64,000 nt of DNA from contig NZ_JAMJFL010000012.1 of NCBI RefSeq assembly GCF_023544665.1, forward strand, positions 1 through 64,000. Reading direction: 5' to 3'. Every line of letters starts with the position of its first letter. Position 1 is the first letter of the stretch. The stretch comes from Streptomyces sp. YS415. Its GTDB lineage: Bacteria > Actinomycetota > Actinomycetes > Streptomycetales > Streptomycetaceae. Under the pieces are notes generated by a model that did not search any database, was not told the origin of the DNA, and saw only the letters and a list, made by a program, of their open reading frames with translations. A program made the translations under genes and the position numbers. Positions 40,439 through 50,821 of this stretch are shown piece after piece.

Positions 40439-43400
40439 TTACGGCAGCCGCTCGAGCAGCGCGGTGAAGCTGTCGGCCCACCCTTCCACCGTCGACGCGG
40501 TGAACAGGTCCGTCGAGTACTCGAAGGTCACCTTGATCTCCGTCTGCGCCGGTTCCAGTACGACGTAGAGCTCGTTGCGTGCCACCCCCGGCATAGCCAG
40601 GCTCTTCACACCGGTCCGCAGCGGCGCCATGTCCAGGGTGGGCGGCGGGGTCGTGACCACGGTGAACAGCACGGTCGGGAACAGGCCGTCCCCGGGCTCC
40701 ACGAGGTCCACCACCTCCGTCAACGGCAGCTCCTGGTGATCCAGGGCCGCGAACAGGCTCTCGGCCACCTGCGTCACCAGGTCACCGAAGTCGGCGGCCC
40801 GGGACAGCCTGGCCCGCACCAGCACCGCGTCCCCGAGGAGCCCGACGGTCCGCGCCCGCTCCCGCCGGGTGCGGTTCGCGCTGGACGCGGCCAGCACCAC
40901 GTCCGCCGGATCACCGCACAGCCCGCCCACCCACCGCGCGAAGGCCGAGGCCAGCACGGCGTACGGCGTCACCCCGAGGCGGGCGGCGGTCTCCGCGATC
41001 CGGGCGGGGGTGTCCCCGCCGACGGTCCAGGTGTGCAGAGCGCCCCGGCCCGACAACCGCTCCGGGCGGGGACGGTCGTACGGCAGCGGCAGCCGCAGTG
41101 GCGCTCCGGCCAGTTCCGCCCGCCAGTACCCCTCCAGCTCCGCCCGCCGTGCCGGCGACAGCTCGTGCTCGTCGCGGGCGCAGTCCGTGAACGAGACGGA
41201 CGCCGGGGGAAGGTGCCGGCCCTGGTACAGCAGCCCCAGCTCCTCCCGGAGCACGCCGAGTGACCAGCCGTCGCAGACCGCGTGGTGGAACACCGTCAGC
41301 AGGATCCAGCGGTCCGCCGCGAGCCGGCCCAGCCGGAACCGGAACAGCGGGGCCCGGTCCAGCGCGAAGGGCACCCGGGCGTGCTCCTCGCACCAGCGGC
41401 CGGCGTCGTCGACGTCCTCGACCGGCAACTGGACCGGCACCTCCGCCAGCACCTCCAGCACCTGCTCGGTGCACCTGGCGCGCAGCGCGTCGTGCCGCCG
41501 CACCAGGTCCACCAGCGCCCCCCTCAGGCGCTCCACGTCCAACTCCCCCCGCACGTCGATGCGATGGGCGACGCTGTAGACGGAAGGGTCGGGGCGTTCG
41601 TGGTGCCGCCGCCACAGCCGGCGCAGGGCCGAGGTCAGCGGCACGGTCGCCGCCACCCGCCGCTCGGCGGCCCGGGACGCGATCCCCCTGACCGTCGGCG
41701 CCCGGAAGAAGTCCGCCATCGACACCTCGACGCCCAGCTCCTCCGCCATCCGGTGCAGCAGCCGGATCGCGCCGAGCGAATGACCGCCCAGCTCGAAGAA
41801 GGGCCGGGTCACCGGCACCCGGGCCACACCCAGCTCCTCGCACCACAGCTCGTGCAGCGCCTTCTCCAGCGGCGTGCCGGGCTCCGCCTCCGCCCGCGCG
41901 GGACCTGCGGGCTCCGGCAGCCGGGCCCGGTCCAGCTTCCCCGACGCGTTCACCGGCAGCCGGTCCAGGGCCACCCAGCGCCCCGGCACCAGATGCTCGG
42001 GCAGCTCCGCGGCGAGCGCGTCCCGCAGCGGCGCCGGGTCGTCGGCGACGACGTAGGCGACCAGCTCGCTCTCCCCGTGCCGGTCCCGGCGCGCCACGAC
42101 CGCCGCGTCCCGCACCCCCGGCAGCACGGCCAACGCCGCCTGCACCTCGGCCGGTTCGACCCGGTGACCGCGGATCTTGACCTGGTCGTCGGCGCGTCCG
42201 CAGTACTGCAGCGTGCCGTCGCCGCGCCAGCGCGCCAGATCCCCCGTCCGGTACAGCGCCCCGCCGTCGACGAAGGCCGCGTCCGTCTCCTCGGGCCGGC
42301 CGAGGTAGCCCAGCGCCACGGGCACTCCCCCCACGCAGAGCTCGCCCACGGCACCCACCGGCACCGCCCGCCCGGCCGGATCCCGCAGCACGATCCGCGC
42401 GCCCGGCACCGGCGTGCCGATGGGCGGCAGCGCCTCGCCCCCGGGATCGACCCGGTGCGAGGTGACGACGACCGAGGTCTCCGTGGGGCCGTACTGGTTG
42501 TACAGCGCGCACGCCGGGTGTCCGGCGAGGAACCGCCGGAAGGCGTCGGTGAGGTGCAGCGCCTCCCCCGCCGAGAACAGCTCCCGCAGCTCGGGCAGTT
42601 GGGGGCCGGTCTCCATCAGGTACCGCAGCGGCGTGCACGGCATGAACATCCGCTGCACCCCGTGCCGCCGCGCCGCCTCCGCGACGGCCGCCGGGTCGTA
42701 CCGCACCTCGTCGTCGATGAGCACCAGTTCGGCGCCAGCGGCCAGCGTCGTGAAGATCTCCTGCACGCTGACGTCGAAGGACGGCGAGGTCCACTGGAGG
42801 GTGCGCAGCGGCGGGTGCGCGGCGAGGTGGGCGCGGACCAGGTTCGCGGGGCCCCGGTGGGGGACGACGACTGCCTTGGGGCGGCCGGTCGAACCCGAGG
42901 TGTGGATGCAGTAGGCCGGGTCCTCGGGGCGCACGTCGGCGGCGGGCGGATCCCCGGGCAGGCCGGCGTCCGTGTCCTCCACCAGGTGCACCTCGGCGCC
43001 GAGACCGGGATGCCGGGCGAGCAGTCCGCCCGAGGTCAGCAGGAGGGCCGGAGTCGCGTCGGCCAGCAGGGCGGCCAGCCGCGGGGTGGGCGCGGACGGG
43101 TCGAGCGGCAGATAGGCGGCACCGCTCTTCAGCACCCCCAGCAGAGCCGTGATCAACTCCGGTCCCCGCGGCAGCAGTACGGCCACCCGCGCGCCGCGTC
43201 CGGCGCCCCGGCCGCGCAGGAGGTGGGCGAGCCGGTTGGCGGCGGTGTTCAACTCGCCGTAGGTGACCCGCCGTTCCCCCATGACGAGGGCCACGGCGTC
43301 CGGCGCCTGCCGCTCCACCAGGCCGTGCAGGGTGTCCTCGACGTCGGGGGCGGGTTCGTCGAGGCGGCCCAGCCGGGCGAGGAGGGCCGGATCGGGGTCC

Positions 43401-46400
43401 GTGAGGTCGTCGAGCGGGGCCGCGGGGGTGTCCAGGGCGCGGCGCAGCACCTGTTCCACCTGGTCCACCAGGCGCCGCACGGTCGCCTCGTCGAACAGGG
43501 CCGTGTCGTACTCGACCATGCACCGCAGGCCGTCCGCGTGGTGGGTCAGGTAGACGCTGAGGTCGAAGGGGGCGCGCTCGCTGGGCACGTCCAGCAGGGC
43601 CGCGGTCACCCGGGGCGGGTCGAAGTCGACGCCGCCTTCGTTCTCGTACTCGACCATCACCTGGAAGAGCGGATTGCGGCTCGGGTCACGGGGCGGGTTG
43701 AGGGCGCCGACCAGTTCGTCGAAGGGGATGCCCCGGTGCTCGTACGCCGTCATGCTCCCGTCGCGGACGCGGCGCAGCAGGGCCGGGAAGTCCGGGTCGC
43801 CGCCGAGGTCCACGCGCAGCGGGACGGTGTCGAGGAAGAGGCCCACCTGGTCCTCGGCGCCGACGGGGCGGGCGGCGACCGCGGTGCCGAGCACCACGTC
43901 CCGCTGCCCGCTGAACCGGCCCAGCACCGCGCCGATCGCGCCGGTCAGCGTCATGAACAGAGTGGCCCGGTGTCCGGCGGCGAAGGTGCGCAGCAGCCCG
44001 ACGAGCCCGGCGTCCAGGTGGTGCGTCAGGCTCGCCCCCACGCCGGTCCTGACCGGAGGGCGCGGTCGGTCGGTGGGCAGCGTCAGCTCCGGTGCGCCGG
44101 CCAGCTCACGGCGCCAGAAGTCCAGGGAGGCGGCGGCTTCGGCGGGGCCGGGGCGGGCGGGCTCGGGCGGCTCGGCGAGCGGCGGCGGCTCTTCGCCCCG
44201 GTAGCAGGCGGCGAGATCGCGGGCGAGGACGGCGGTGGAGGAGGAGTCGAAGACGATGTGGTGGGCCAGCAGGAAGAGCAGGTGCCGCTCGTCCGACAGG
44301 CGCAGCAGCCGGGCGGTGACGAGCGGTCCCGCGCCCAGATCCATACCGTCGCGCGCGTGGGCGGCGAGGACGGCACGCAGCGCCTCCTCCTCGGTCGCGC
44401 CGCTGTGGTCGTCCAGCGGGCAGTCCAGATCCACCTGGGCCCGTATCTCCTGGTAGGGCACTCCGTCGGCCTCCCCGAAGACCGTGCGCAGGGCGGGGTG
44501 CCGGTCCGCGACCCGCCGTAACGCGCGGCGCAGGGCGGGCACGTCGAGCGGTCCGTCGAGCCGGATCGCCTTCGGCTCGCAGTACATGGGGGTGCCCGGG
44601 TGCAGCCGCTCGAGGAACCAGATGCGGCGCTGGGCGGGAGACAGGGGCGTACGATGCGGTACGGCCACCGCCGGCCCCGGCTCGGGCGCGCGGCGCCGCA
44701 CCCGGTCCAGTACCGGCAGCCCGGCCAGCACCTTCTCCCTCGCCACGCCGAAGTCCACGAAGCAGGCGATCTCATCGGCGCCCGCCGCCACCAGCCGCGC
44801 CACCGACTCGGCCGCCGAACGCTCGTCACCGATGAGCGCGCGGGAGGCGCAGTAGCGCTCGTAGGCCCGTCCGAGCAGGAACTCGACGTCCTCCTCCGGG
44901 GTGTTGGCGAGGTCCACGTCGAAGCCCAGGCTGTTGGTGACCTGGTCGAAGAGGGCGAGCGAGGAGCGCAGATACGCCACGAACGGCCGGTACGCCTCCG
45001 CGCGGGCGCGCTCCGCGTCCTCGCCGAGGTACGTGTGCACCAGGACCACGACCCGCCCGGCCGCCGGATCGAGGCCGTGCTCGGCACGGGTGCGCCGGTA
45101 CAGCGCGATGTTCGCCGCGAGCTGCTCGACGGTCTGCGTCATCAGGTTGGTGACGACACCGAGCCCTTCGGCGGCGGCCCGCCGGTAGCTGTCGGGATTG
45201 CCCACGACCGCCGCGTACAGCGGCAGTTCGGCCTGGACGGGGCGCGGATGCAGCCGTACGTCGACCTGGGCGCCGTCACCGGCGGTGACCGTGACCGGCT
45301 GACCCGACCACAACTGCCGCACTGTGGACAGCCGTTCGTACATCACCTCGCGGTGGCGGCCGTAGTTCTCCGGCGCCAGCGCGAAGTCGGTGGCGTGCCA
45401 GCCGCTCGCGACGCACAGGCCCGCCCGGCCGCCGGAGATGTTGTCGACGACCGACCACTCCTCGGCGACCCGCACAGGATGGTGCAGGGGCAGCACCACC
45501 GAACCCGCGTTCAGCCGGATCCTGCTGGTCCGGGCGGCGAGGGCGGCGGCCAGGACCGAGGGGTTGGGGAACAGGGCGCCGAAGGAGTTGAAGTGCCGCT
45601 CGGGGAACCAGAGCCCGTGGAAGCCCTGGCGGTCGGCGAACTCGGCCGCGTCCATGATCAGGCCGTACTTGTCGTCGGCGGTGTCCTCGGGGTAGTCGCC
45701 GAAGAAGTAGAGGCTGAAGTCGGGGCCGGTGGTGGGGGTGAAGGGGGTGGTGGGGACGGTGGGGGTGGCGGCCGGTTCCGCTTCCGGTGCCTCGACCGGC
45801 TCGGGGGCCGGTGGGGCGGCGAGAACGTCGAGCTGGCGGTTGATGACTCCGGTTACCTGGTCGGCGAGTTGCTGGGCCAGCTTCAGCTGCTGGGCGACGA
45901 GGTCGTGGAGGGCGGGGGGTGTTGCTTCGGGGGCGGCAGGGGTGGGCGTAGGGATGGGGGCCGCGGGCTCGGGTGCGGGTGCGGCTTCCGGTTGGGGCGC
46001 CGGTTCCGGATCCGGTGCCGGGTCCGTCGTCGCCTTCCCCGCTCCCAGCCGCTCCGCGAGCTTCGCGGGTGTGTCCGCCGACCCGAACAGCTCCCGCACC
46101 GGCACGCGCACGCCGTACCGCTTCTCGAGCTGGGCCGCCATCCCCATCAGGGCGAGGGAGTCCGCGCCGACCTCGAAGAAGGAGCGGTCCGGCGCGATGT
46201 CGGCGACCTCGCACCCGAGTGCGGTCGCCGCCAACTCGCGTATGCAGGCCAGCACTTCTCCGGAGGTAGTGGCGCCGGAGACTTCGGTGACCCGACGTGC
46301 CCGCAGCGGATGCCCCGGCAGGGACACCCGCCCGCCGGGCCCCGTGATCGCCCGCCAGTCCAGCTCCGCCCCCCGCTCGTACGCCGCCCCCAGCCCGGTC

Positions 46401-49400
46401 AGCACCCCCCGCACCTGCTCCACGGCCCCGGCTCCCGCACCCTGCCCGCTCAGCCAGCGGCTGCCCGGCGCGCAGTGCCGCCCGAGACCGGTGAGCGTGT
46501 CGCCCGCGCCGATCTCGACGAAGTCGCCGGTGCCGCGCGCGAGGGCGGTGGCCATGGCGAGGTCGAACCGGACCGGCTGCCGGGCCTGGCGGATCAGATA
46601 GCCGGCGTCGACGGTCCAGCCCTCGGGCCGCAGTTCACCGTCGGCGGCGGTGATCAGCGGAGTGCGCAGCGGACGGTACGACACCTGCTCGGCGTACGAC
46701 CGGAATTCCCGCAGCGCCTTGTCCACGGCGGCGGAGTGGAAGGCCCGGTCCACGGGCAGCGCCCGCCATCGCAGCCCCGCCTCGTCGAGCAGGCGGGCCG
46801 CGACCTCCAGAGCGGCGGGCGATCCCGAGATCACCTGCGAGCGCGGCCCGTTGACGGCGGCCGGTTCGGCCCCGGCCTCCCGCGCGACGCGCTCCACCTC
46901 CTCCCGCCCGCCTCGCACCGCGAGCATGCCGCCCGGCGGGCACAGGGTGTGCATCAGTTCTCCGCGCCGGACGGTGAGCCGCAGCCCGTCCGCCACGCTG
47001 AACGCCCCGGCGACGCACAGCGCCGCGTACTCCCCCACGCTGTGCCCGAGGAGCAGCGCCGGCCGCACCCCGGCCGCCTGCCACGCCTCGGCGAGCGCGA
47101 CCTGGTGGACGAAGAGGGCGGCCTGCGCGGTCTCGGTGGGCCAGACCGGGTCGTCCTGGCCCGCATCGAGGAGCGGGGACAACGGGCCGTACCGGTCGAG
47201 GATCCGCCGGGCGGCGGGGAACGCGGCGTACAGCCCGCCCGCCATCCCCCGGCGCGCACTGCCCTGCCCCGGGAAGGCGAAGGCCACCGGCCCCAACGCC
47301 CCTCGCTCCGGTACCCGTTCAGTCAGCACTCGGGCCAGTTCCCCGGCCGTACGGCCCACCGCCGCGGCCCGGGAGGTGCGATGCGGGCGGCCGAGGGCGA
47401 GGGTGGCGGCCACGTCACCGGCGGCGGGGGCGGGCTCCCGGCGCAGCCGTTCCGCGAGGGCGTCGGTGAAGGACGTCAGAGCCTCGTCGTCGGTGGCCGA
47501 GACCGGCACCAGAACCGGCAGTTCAGGATCCGGCGCCTCCCGCACCGGCGCCTCCTCCAGCACGACGTGCGCGTTGGTGCCGCCGACCCCGAGGGCGCTG
47601 ACGCCGGCCCGGCGGGGAGTGCCGTCGGAGACCTGCCAGGGGCGCAGATCGGTCGCCAAGCTCAGCGCGGATGCGCGGAGTTCGGGGTTGGGCCGGGTCA
47701 GATGCAGGGTCGGGACCAGCGTGCGGTGCCGCAGCATCAGCACCGTCTTGATGAGCCCGGCCATCCCCGCGCAACTGTCGAGGTGCCCGATGTTCGGCTT
47801 GACCGACCCGACGGCGCAGAAGCCGGTACGCCCGGCCGCCTCGCCCAGCACCCGCGCGAGCGCCTCGAATTCCACGGGGTCGCCGAGCCGGGTCCCGGTG
47901 CCGTGGGCCTCGACGTACGAAATGGTCTCCGGCGGGACCCCGGCCCGGCGCAGTGCCTGCCGCACCACCTCCATCTGCCCGGTGACCCCCGGGGCCGTGA
48001 AGCCGACCTTGCCCGCCCCGTCGTTGTTGACGGCCGAGCCGAGGATCACCGCGTGCACGGTGTCGCCGTCGGCGAGGGCGCGGTCGAGCCGTTTGAGCAG
48101 GACGGCGGCGACTCCGTTGCCGCCGACCGTGCCGTCGGCGTCCGCGTCGAAGGCCCGGCAGCGTCCGGTGGGCGACAGGATGGAGCCGGGGTGGGGTCGG
48201 TAGCCGCCCTCCTGGGGCAGATGCACGGCCGCGGCACCGGCCAGTGCCAGGTCCGTCTCCCCGCTCAGCAGGGCCTGGACGGCCAGGTGGACGGCGACCA
48301 GGGAGGTGGAACAGGCCGTCTGCACACCGATCGCGGGGCCGGTGAGCCCGAGCCGGTAGGCGACGCGGGTGGCGAGGAAGTCGGGCTGCCGCCCGATCGC
48401 GCGCTGCATGCCGGTGGCGGGGTCGTCCGGGGCCGCTGCGGCTTCGTCCGGCGCCTGATGGTCGTAGAGGTTCATGCCGGAACCGGCGAACACGCCGATC
48501 CTGGTGCCGGGTTTGGTCACCGCGTAGCCGCCGTCCTCCAGCGCCCGGTGGCAGCACTCCAGGAAGAGCCGGTGCGCGGGATGCGTGAGCCCGGTCTCCT
48601 TGCGGCTCATGCCGAAGAACTCGGCGTCGAACTCCTCGGCCCGGTCCAGGACTCCGGCGACCGGCACCCGGTCGGCGGTGATCTCGCCGAACACCCCGAC
48701 ACTGTCGACGCCGTCCCGCAGATTGGCCCAGAACCGGTCCACGGTGTCCGCGCCGGGGAAGCGCAGCGCCATCCCGACGACGGCGATACGACGGTCGGCG
48801 GCCCCGGAATCCGCCGCCGGCACCGAGGGCACGTCCGCCGGGGCGTCCCCCAGGTGGGCGGCCAGCGCCGCGGCCGTCGGATGCTCGAAGAAGGCAGTCT
48901 GCGGAATCTCCACCCCGAGCCGCTCCTCCAGCCGGGCACGCAGCCGGACGACGAGGACGGAGGTCAGCCCGAGTTCGTAGAACGGGGTGTGCGCGTCGGC
49001 CGGGCGGCCGAGGAGGACGCCGAGCTCCTCCCCCACGATCCGCACGACGACGTCGGCGGCGGGCGGGGAGGCCACGCCAGGCCGGGAGGCCACGCCAGCC
49101 CGGGAGGCCGCACCAGCCCCGGACGCCGCGCCCGCCCCCTCCGCGAGGAACCGTTCCCGCAGGGCGGACCGCCGCACCTTGCCCGCCGGAGTCCGCGGGA
49201 AGTCCTCCCCCGGTACGGGCACGACGTGCGCGGCGGTGAGCCGGAGGCGGGAGTACAGGGCCGCCCTCGCCTCCCGCGCGATCCGTCCGTCCTCCTCGGC
49301 GCCCCGGCTGACGAAGAACAGGGCCAGTTCCTCGGTCCCGCGCTCCGCGACCGGCACCCCGCAGGCGCCGACCTCCCCCGGCCGGATGCCGGGCACGGCG

Positions 49401-50821
49401 CTGACGGCCTCCTCCACCTCATGGGCGTGCACGTTGTGCCCGTTGAGGATGATCAGGTCCTTGCGGCGCCCGGTGATGACGACCTGCCCCGCGTCGAGGA
49501 AGGCCAGATCACCGGTGTCCAGCCAGTCCCGCCCGGCGGGGAAGGCCGCCGCGTCGGCCTCGGGATCGTCGACGTAGCCGGGGGTCAGCCGGGCCGGCGC
49601 GTGGACCTGCAGGCGGCCGATGCGGCCTTCGGCGGCGAGGTCGCCCCGGTCGTCGACGATGCGCAGGGTGACCCCGTGCGCCGGCGCGCCGGCCGCGACG
49701 AAGGTGACGGTCTCGTCCTCGGGGGTGGAGGCGTCGGCGCGCACCAGCTCACCGCCCAGGCTGCGCTTGAGGAGGCGGTGCACGGTGCCGGGCCGGTCGA
49801 GACGGCCGTAGGTGACCGCCGTGACCGTCTCCGCCATCCCCCAGGCGGGGACGATGTGCCCCGCGCGGACTCCGTACGCGGCGGTCGCGTCGAGGAAGCC
49901 GTGCATGACGGGCAGGGTGATCTGCTCGCCGCCGCAGAGGAGGGACTTGAGCCCGCTCAGGTCCCAGGACCTGCCCGGGTCCGCGGCGCCGAGCGCGTCG
50001 GCGACGAGCCGGTAGGCGAAGGCCGGCGCCCACGCGTGCCGCGCCCGGTGTTCCTGCATCAAGTCCAGCCAGCGCAGCGGATCGGCGAGGACCCGCTCGG
50101 TCGGGGCGTGCACATTGGTGCAGCCGGCGAAGACGGCGAGCAGGTGGTAGAGCAGGAACGCCCCGCTGTGGTCGACCGGGAGCCAGTTGACCATGGTGTC
50201 CTCGGGCCGCACGTCCAGGATCCGCCGGGCGGACGCGGCGAAGTCGGCGAGCCCGGCGTGGGTCAGCCGCGCGGCCTTGGGGGCGCCGGTGCTGCCGGAG
50301 GACAGCATCAGCAGGGCGACATCCCTCCCGTCGGGGTGGACGTACTCGTGTGCGGGCGCGGCGTCCCGACAGGCGTGCACGTCCGTCACCCGGGCCCCGT
50401 CCACTCCGGTCCCGTCGGTGAGGACGAGGGGGTGGCCCAGCAACGCGCAGGCGTGCAGGAGCCGTTCGCGCGCGGGCGAGCCCGGCAGGGGCGGCTCCGC
50501 GATGGCGACGGGCTGGATGCCGCCGAGCACACACGCCCAGAAGGCGGGGAAGAAGTCGACGAGCGGCAGCCCGCAGAGCACGACGACGTCCCCGCGCTCC
50601 ACCCCGCGCTCGCGCAGGCCGCCGAGTAACCGGCTTGCGCGGAGAAGGAGTTCGGGGTGGGTGAGGCGGGTGGCGGATCCGTCGGCGGCGACGGCGACGA
50701 CCCCCGCGTCCGTCGCCGACTCCGCCGCCCGCAGCAGCGCCTCCACCGCGTCCCGCGGATCCGAGGCGTCCCGTTCCGGCTCAGGACCCCGGCAGACGGC
50801 CGTCCCCCGTACGCGTTCCAT
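40439..50821 (-). CDS. Hybrid PKS-NRPS with embedded luciferase-like monooxygenase
   Basis: 3460 residues from the ATG at 50821 (AAGGAG 10 bases before it; earlier in-frame ATGs lie in a 15-bp tandem repeat). Domains: acyl/amino-acid AMP ligase (1-575; SSGSTGAPKAARLTHAG at 174), ACP (588-658; S621), ketosynthase (675-1095; C837, H973, H1013), malonyl-type acyltransferase (1187-1500; GHSVG S1261, AFHS 1360), ACP (1520-1595; S1555), a Pro/Ala-Glu linker, FMN luciferase-like monooxygenase of the MupA/Atu3671 class (1700-2045), condensation domain (2055-2480; HHIVFDSSS, H2188/D2192), adenylation domain (2500-2970), PCP (2985-3055; S3015) and a final condensation domain (3060-3460; HHAVCDGWS). No ketoreductase, dehydratase or thioesterase is present, so the last C domain probably releases the product onto an amine or alcohol. 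Product unknown. Confidence 0.93.
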   Translation of the reverse strand: MERVRGTAVCRGPEPERDASDPRDAVEALLRAAESATDAGVVAVAADGSATRLTHPELLLRASRLLGGLRERGVERGDVVVLCGLPLVDFFPAFWACVLGGIQPVAIAEPPLPGSPARERLLHACALLGHPLVLTDGTGVDGARVTDVHACRDAAPAHEYVHPDGRDVALLMLSSGSTGAPKAARLTHAGLADFAASARRILDVRPEDTMVNWLPVDHSGAFLLYHLLAVFAGCTNVHAPTERVLADPLRWLDLMQEHRARHAWAPAFAYRLVADALGAADPGRSWDLSGLKSLLCGGEQITLPVMHGFLDATAAYGVRAGHIVPAWGMAETVTAVTYGRLDRPGTVHRLLKRSLGGELVRADASTPEDETVTFVAAGAPAHGVTLRIVDDRGDLAAEGRIGRLQVHAPARLTPGYVDDPEADAAAFPAGRDWLDTGDLAFLDAGQVVITGRRKDLIILNGHNVHAHEVEEAVSAVPGIRPGEVGACGVPVAERGTEELALFFVSRGAEEDGRIAREARAALYSRLRLTAAHVVPVPGEDFPRTPAGKVRRSALRERFLAEGAGAASGAGAASRAGVASRPGVASPPAADVVVRIVGEELGVLLGRPADAHTPFYELGLTSVLVVRLRARLEERLGVEIPQTAFFEHPTAAALAAHLGDAPADVPSVPAADSGAADRRIAVVGMALRFPGADTVDRFWANLRDGVDSVGVFGEITADRVPVAGVLDRAEEFDAEFFGMSRKETGLTHPAHRLFLECCHRALEDGGYAVTKPGTRIGVFAGSGMNLYDHQAPDEAAAAPDDPATGMQRAIGRQPDFLATRVAYRLGLTGPAIGVQTACSTSLVAVHLAVQALLSGETDLALAGAAAVHLPQEGGYRPHPGSILSPTGRCRAFDADADGTVGGNGVAAVLLKRLDRALADGDTVHAVILGSAVNNDGAGKVGFTAPGVTGQMEVVRQALRRAGVPPETISYVEAHGTGTRLGDPVEFEALARVLGEAAGRTGFCAVGSVKPNIGHLDSCAGMAGLIKTVLMLRHRTLVPTLHLTRPNPELRASALSLATDLRPWQVSDGTPRRAGVSALGVGGTNAHVVLEEAPVREAPDPELPVLVPVSATDDEALTSFTDALAERLRREPAPAAGDVAATLALGRPHRTSRAAAVGRTAGELARVLTERVPERGALGPVAFAFPGQGSARRGMAGGLYAAFPAARRILDRYGPLSPLLDAGQDDPVWPTETAQAALFVHQVALAEAWQAAGVRPALLLGHSVGEYAALCVAGAFSVADGLRLTVRRGELMHTLCPPGGMLAVRGGREEVERVAREAGAEPAAVNGPRSQVISGSPAALEVAARLLDEAGLRWRALPVDRAFHSAAVDKALREFRSYAEQVSYRPLRTPLITAADGELRPEGWTVDAGYLIRQARQPVRFDLAMATALARGTGDFVEIGAGDTLTGLGRHCAPGSRWLSGQGAGAGAVEQVRGVLTGLGAAYERGAELDWRAITGPGGRVSLPGHPLRARRVTEVSGATTSGEVLACIRELAATALGCEVADIAPDRSFFEVGADSLALMGMAAQLEKRYGVRVPVRELFGSADTPAKLAERLGAGKATTDPAPDPEPAPQPEAAPAPEPAAPIPTPTPAAPEATPPALHDLVAQQLKLAQQLADQVTGVINRQLDVLAAPPAPEPVEAPEAEPAATPTVPTTPFTPTTGPDFSLYFFGDYPEDTADDKYGLIMDAAEFADRQGFHGLWFPERHFNSFGALFPNPSVLAAALAARTSRIRLNAGSVVLPLHHPVRVAEEWSVVDNISGGRAGLCVASGWHATDFALAPENYGRHREVMYERLSTVRQLWSGQPVTVTAGDGAQVDVRLHPRPVQAELPLYAAVVGNPDSYRRAAAEGLGVVTNLMTQTVEQLAANIALYRRTRAEHGLDPAAGRVVVLVHTYLGEDAERARAEAYRPFVAYLRSSLALFDQVTNSLGFDVDLANTPEEDVEFLLGRAYERYCASRALIGDERSAAESVARLVAAGADEIACFVDFGVAREKVLAGLPVLDRVRRRAPEPGPAVAVPHRTPLSPAQRRIWFLERLHPGTPMYCEPKAIRLDGPLDVPALRRALRRVADRHPALRTVFGEADGVPYQEIRAQVDLDCPLDDHSGATEEEALRAVLAAHARDGMDLGAGPLVTARLLRLSDERHLLFLLAHHIVFDSSSTAVLARDLAACYRGEEPPPLAEPPEPARPGPAEAAASLDFWRRELAGAPELTLPTDRPRPPVRTGVGASLTHHLDAGLVGLLRTFAAGHRATLFMTLTGAIGAVLGRFSGQRDVVLGTAVAARPVGAEDQVGLFLDTVPLRVDLGGDPDFPALLRRVRDGSMTAYEHRGIPFDELVGALNPPRDPSRNPLFQVMVEYENEGGVDFDPPRVTAALLDVPSERAPFDLSVYLTHHADGLRCMVEYDTALFDEATVRRLVDQVEQVLRRALDTPAAPLDDLTDPDPALLARLGRLDEPAPDVEDTLHGLVERQAPDAVALVMGERRVTYGELNTAANRLAHLLRGRGAGRGARVAVLLPRGPELITALLGVLKSGAAYLPLDPSAPTPRLAALLADATPALLLTSGGLLARHPGLGAEVHLVEDTDAGLPGDPPAADVRPEDPAYCIHTSGSTGRPKAVVVPHRGPANLVRAHLAAHPPLRTLQWTSPSFDVSVQEIFTTLAAGAELVLIDDEVRYDPAAVAEAARRHGVQRMFMPCTPLRYLMETGPQLPELRELFSAGEALHLTDAFRRFLAGHPACALYNQYGPTETSVVVTSHRVDPGGEALPPIGTPVPGARIVLRDPAGRAVPVGAVGELCVGGVPVALGYLGRPEETDAAFVDGGALYRTGDLARWRGDGTLQYCGRADDQVKIRGHRVEPAEVQAALAVLPGVRDAAVVARRDRHGESELVAYVVADDPAPLRDALAAELPEHLVPGRWVALDRLPVNASGKLDRARLPEPAGPARAEAEPGTPLEKALHELWCEELGVARVPVTRPFFELGGHSLGAIRLLHRMAEELGVEVSMADFFRAPTVRGIASRAAERRVAATVPLTSALRRLWRRHHERPDPSVYSVAHRIDVRGELDVERLRGALVDLVRRHDALRARCTEQVLEVLAEVPVQLPVEDVDDAGRWCEEHARVPFALDRAPLFRFRLGRLAADRWILLTVFHHAVCDGWSLGVLREELGLLYQGRHLPPASVSFTDCARDEHELSPARRAELEGYWRAELAGAPLRLPLPYDRPRPERLSGRGALHTWTVGGDTPARIAETAARLGVTPYAVLASAFARWVGGLCGDPADVVLAASSANRTRRERARTVGLLGDAVLVRARLSRAADFGDLVTQVAESLFAALDHQELPLTEVVDLVEPGDGLFPTVLFTVVTTPPPTLDMAPLRTGVKSLAMPGVARNELYVVLEPAQTEIKVTFEYSTDLFTASTVEGWADSFTALLERLP

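Noticed and set aside
44600..50629. 2009-residue open frame on the plus strand opposite the PKS-NRPS gene
   Set aside because: It mirrors the megasynthase codons; high-GC genes leave long open frames on the other strand. No domain is recognisable and codon bias fits the minus-strand gene.
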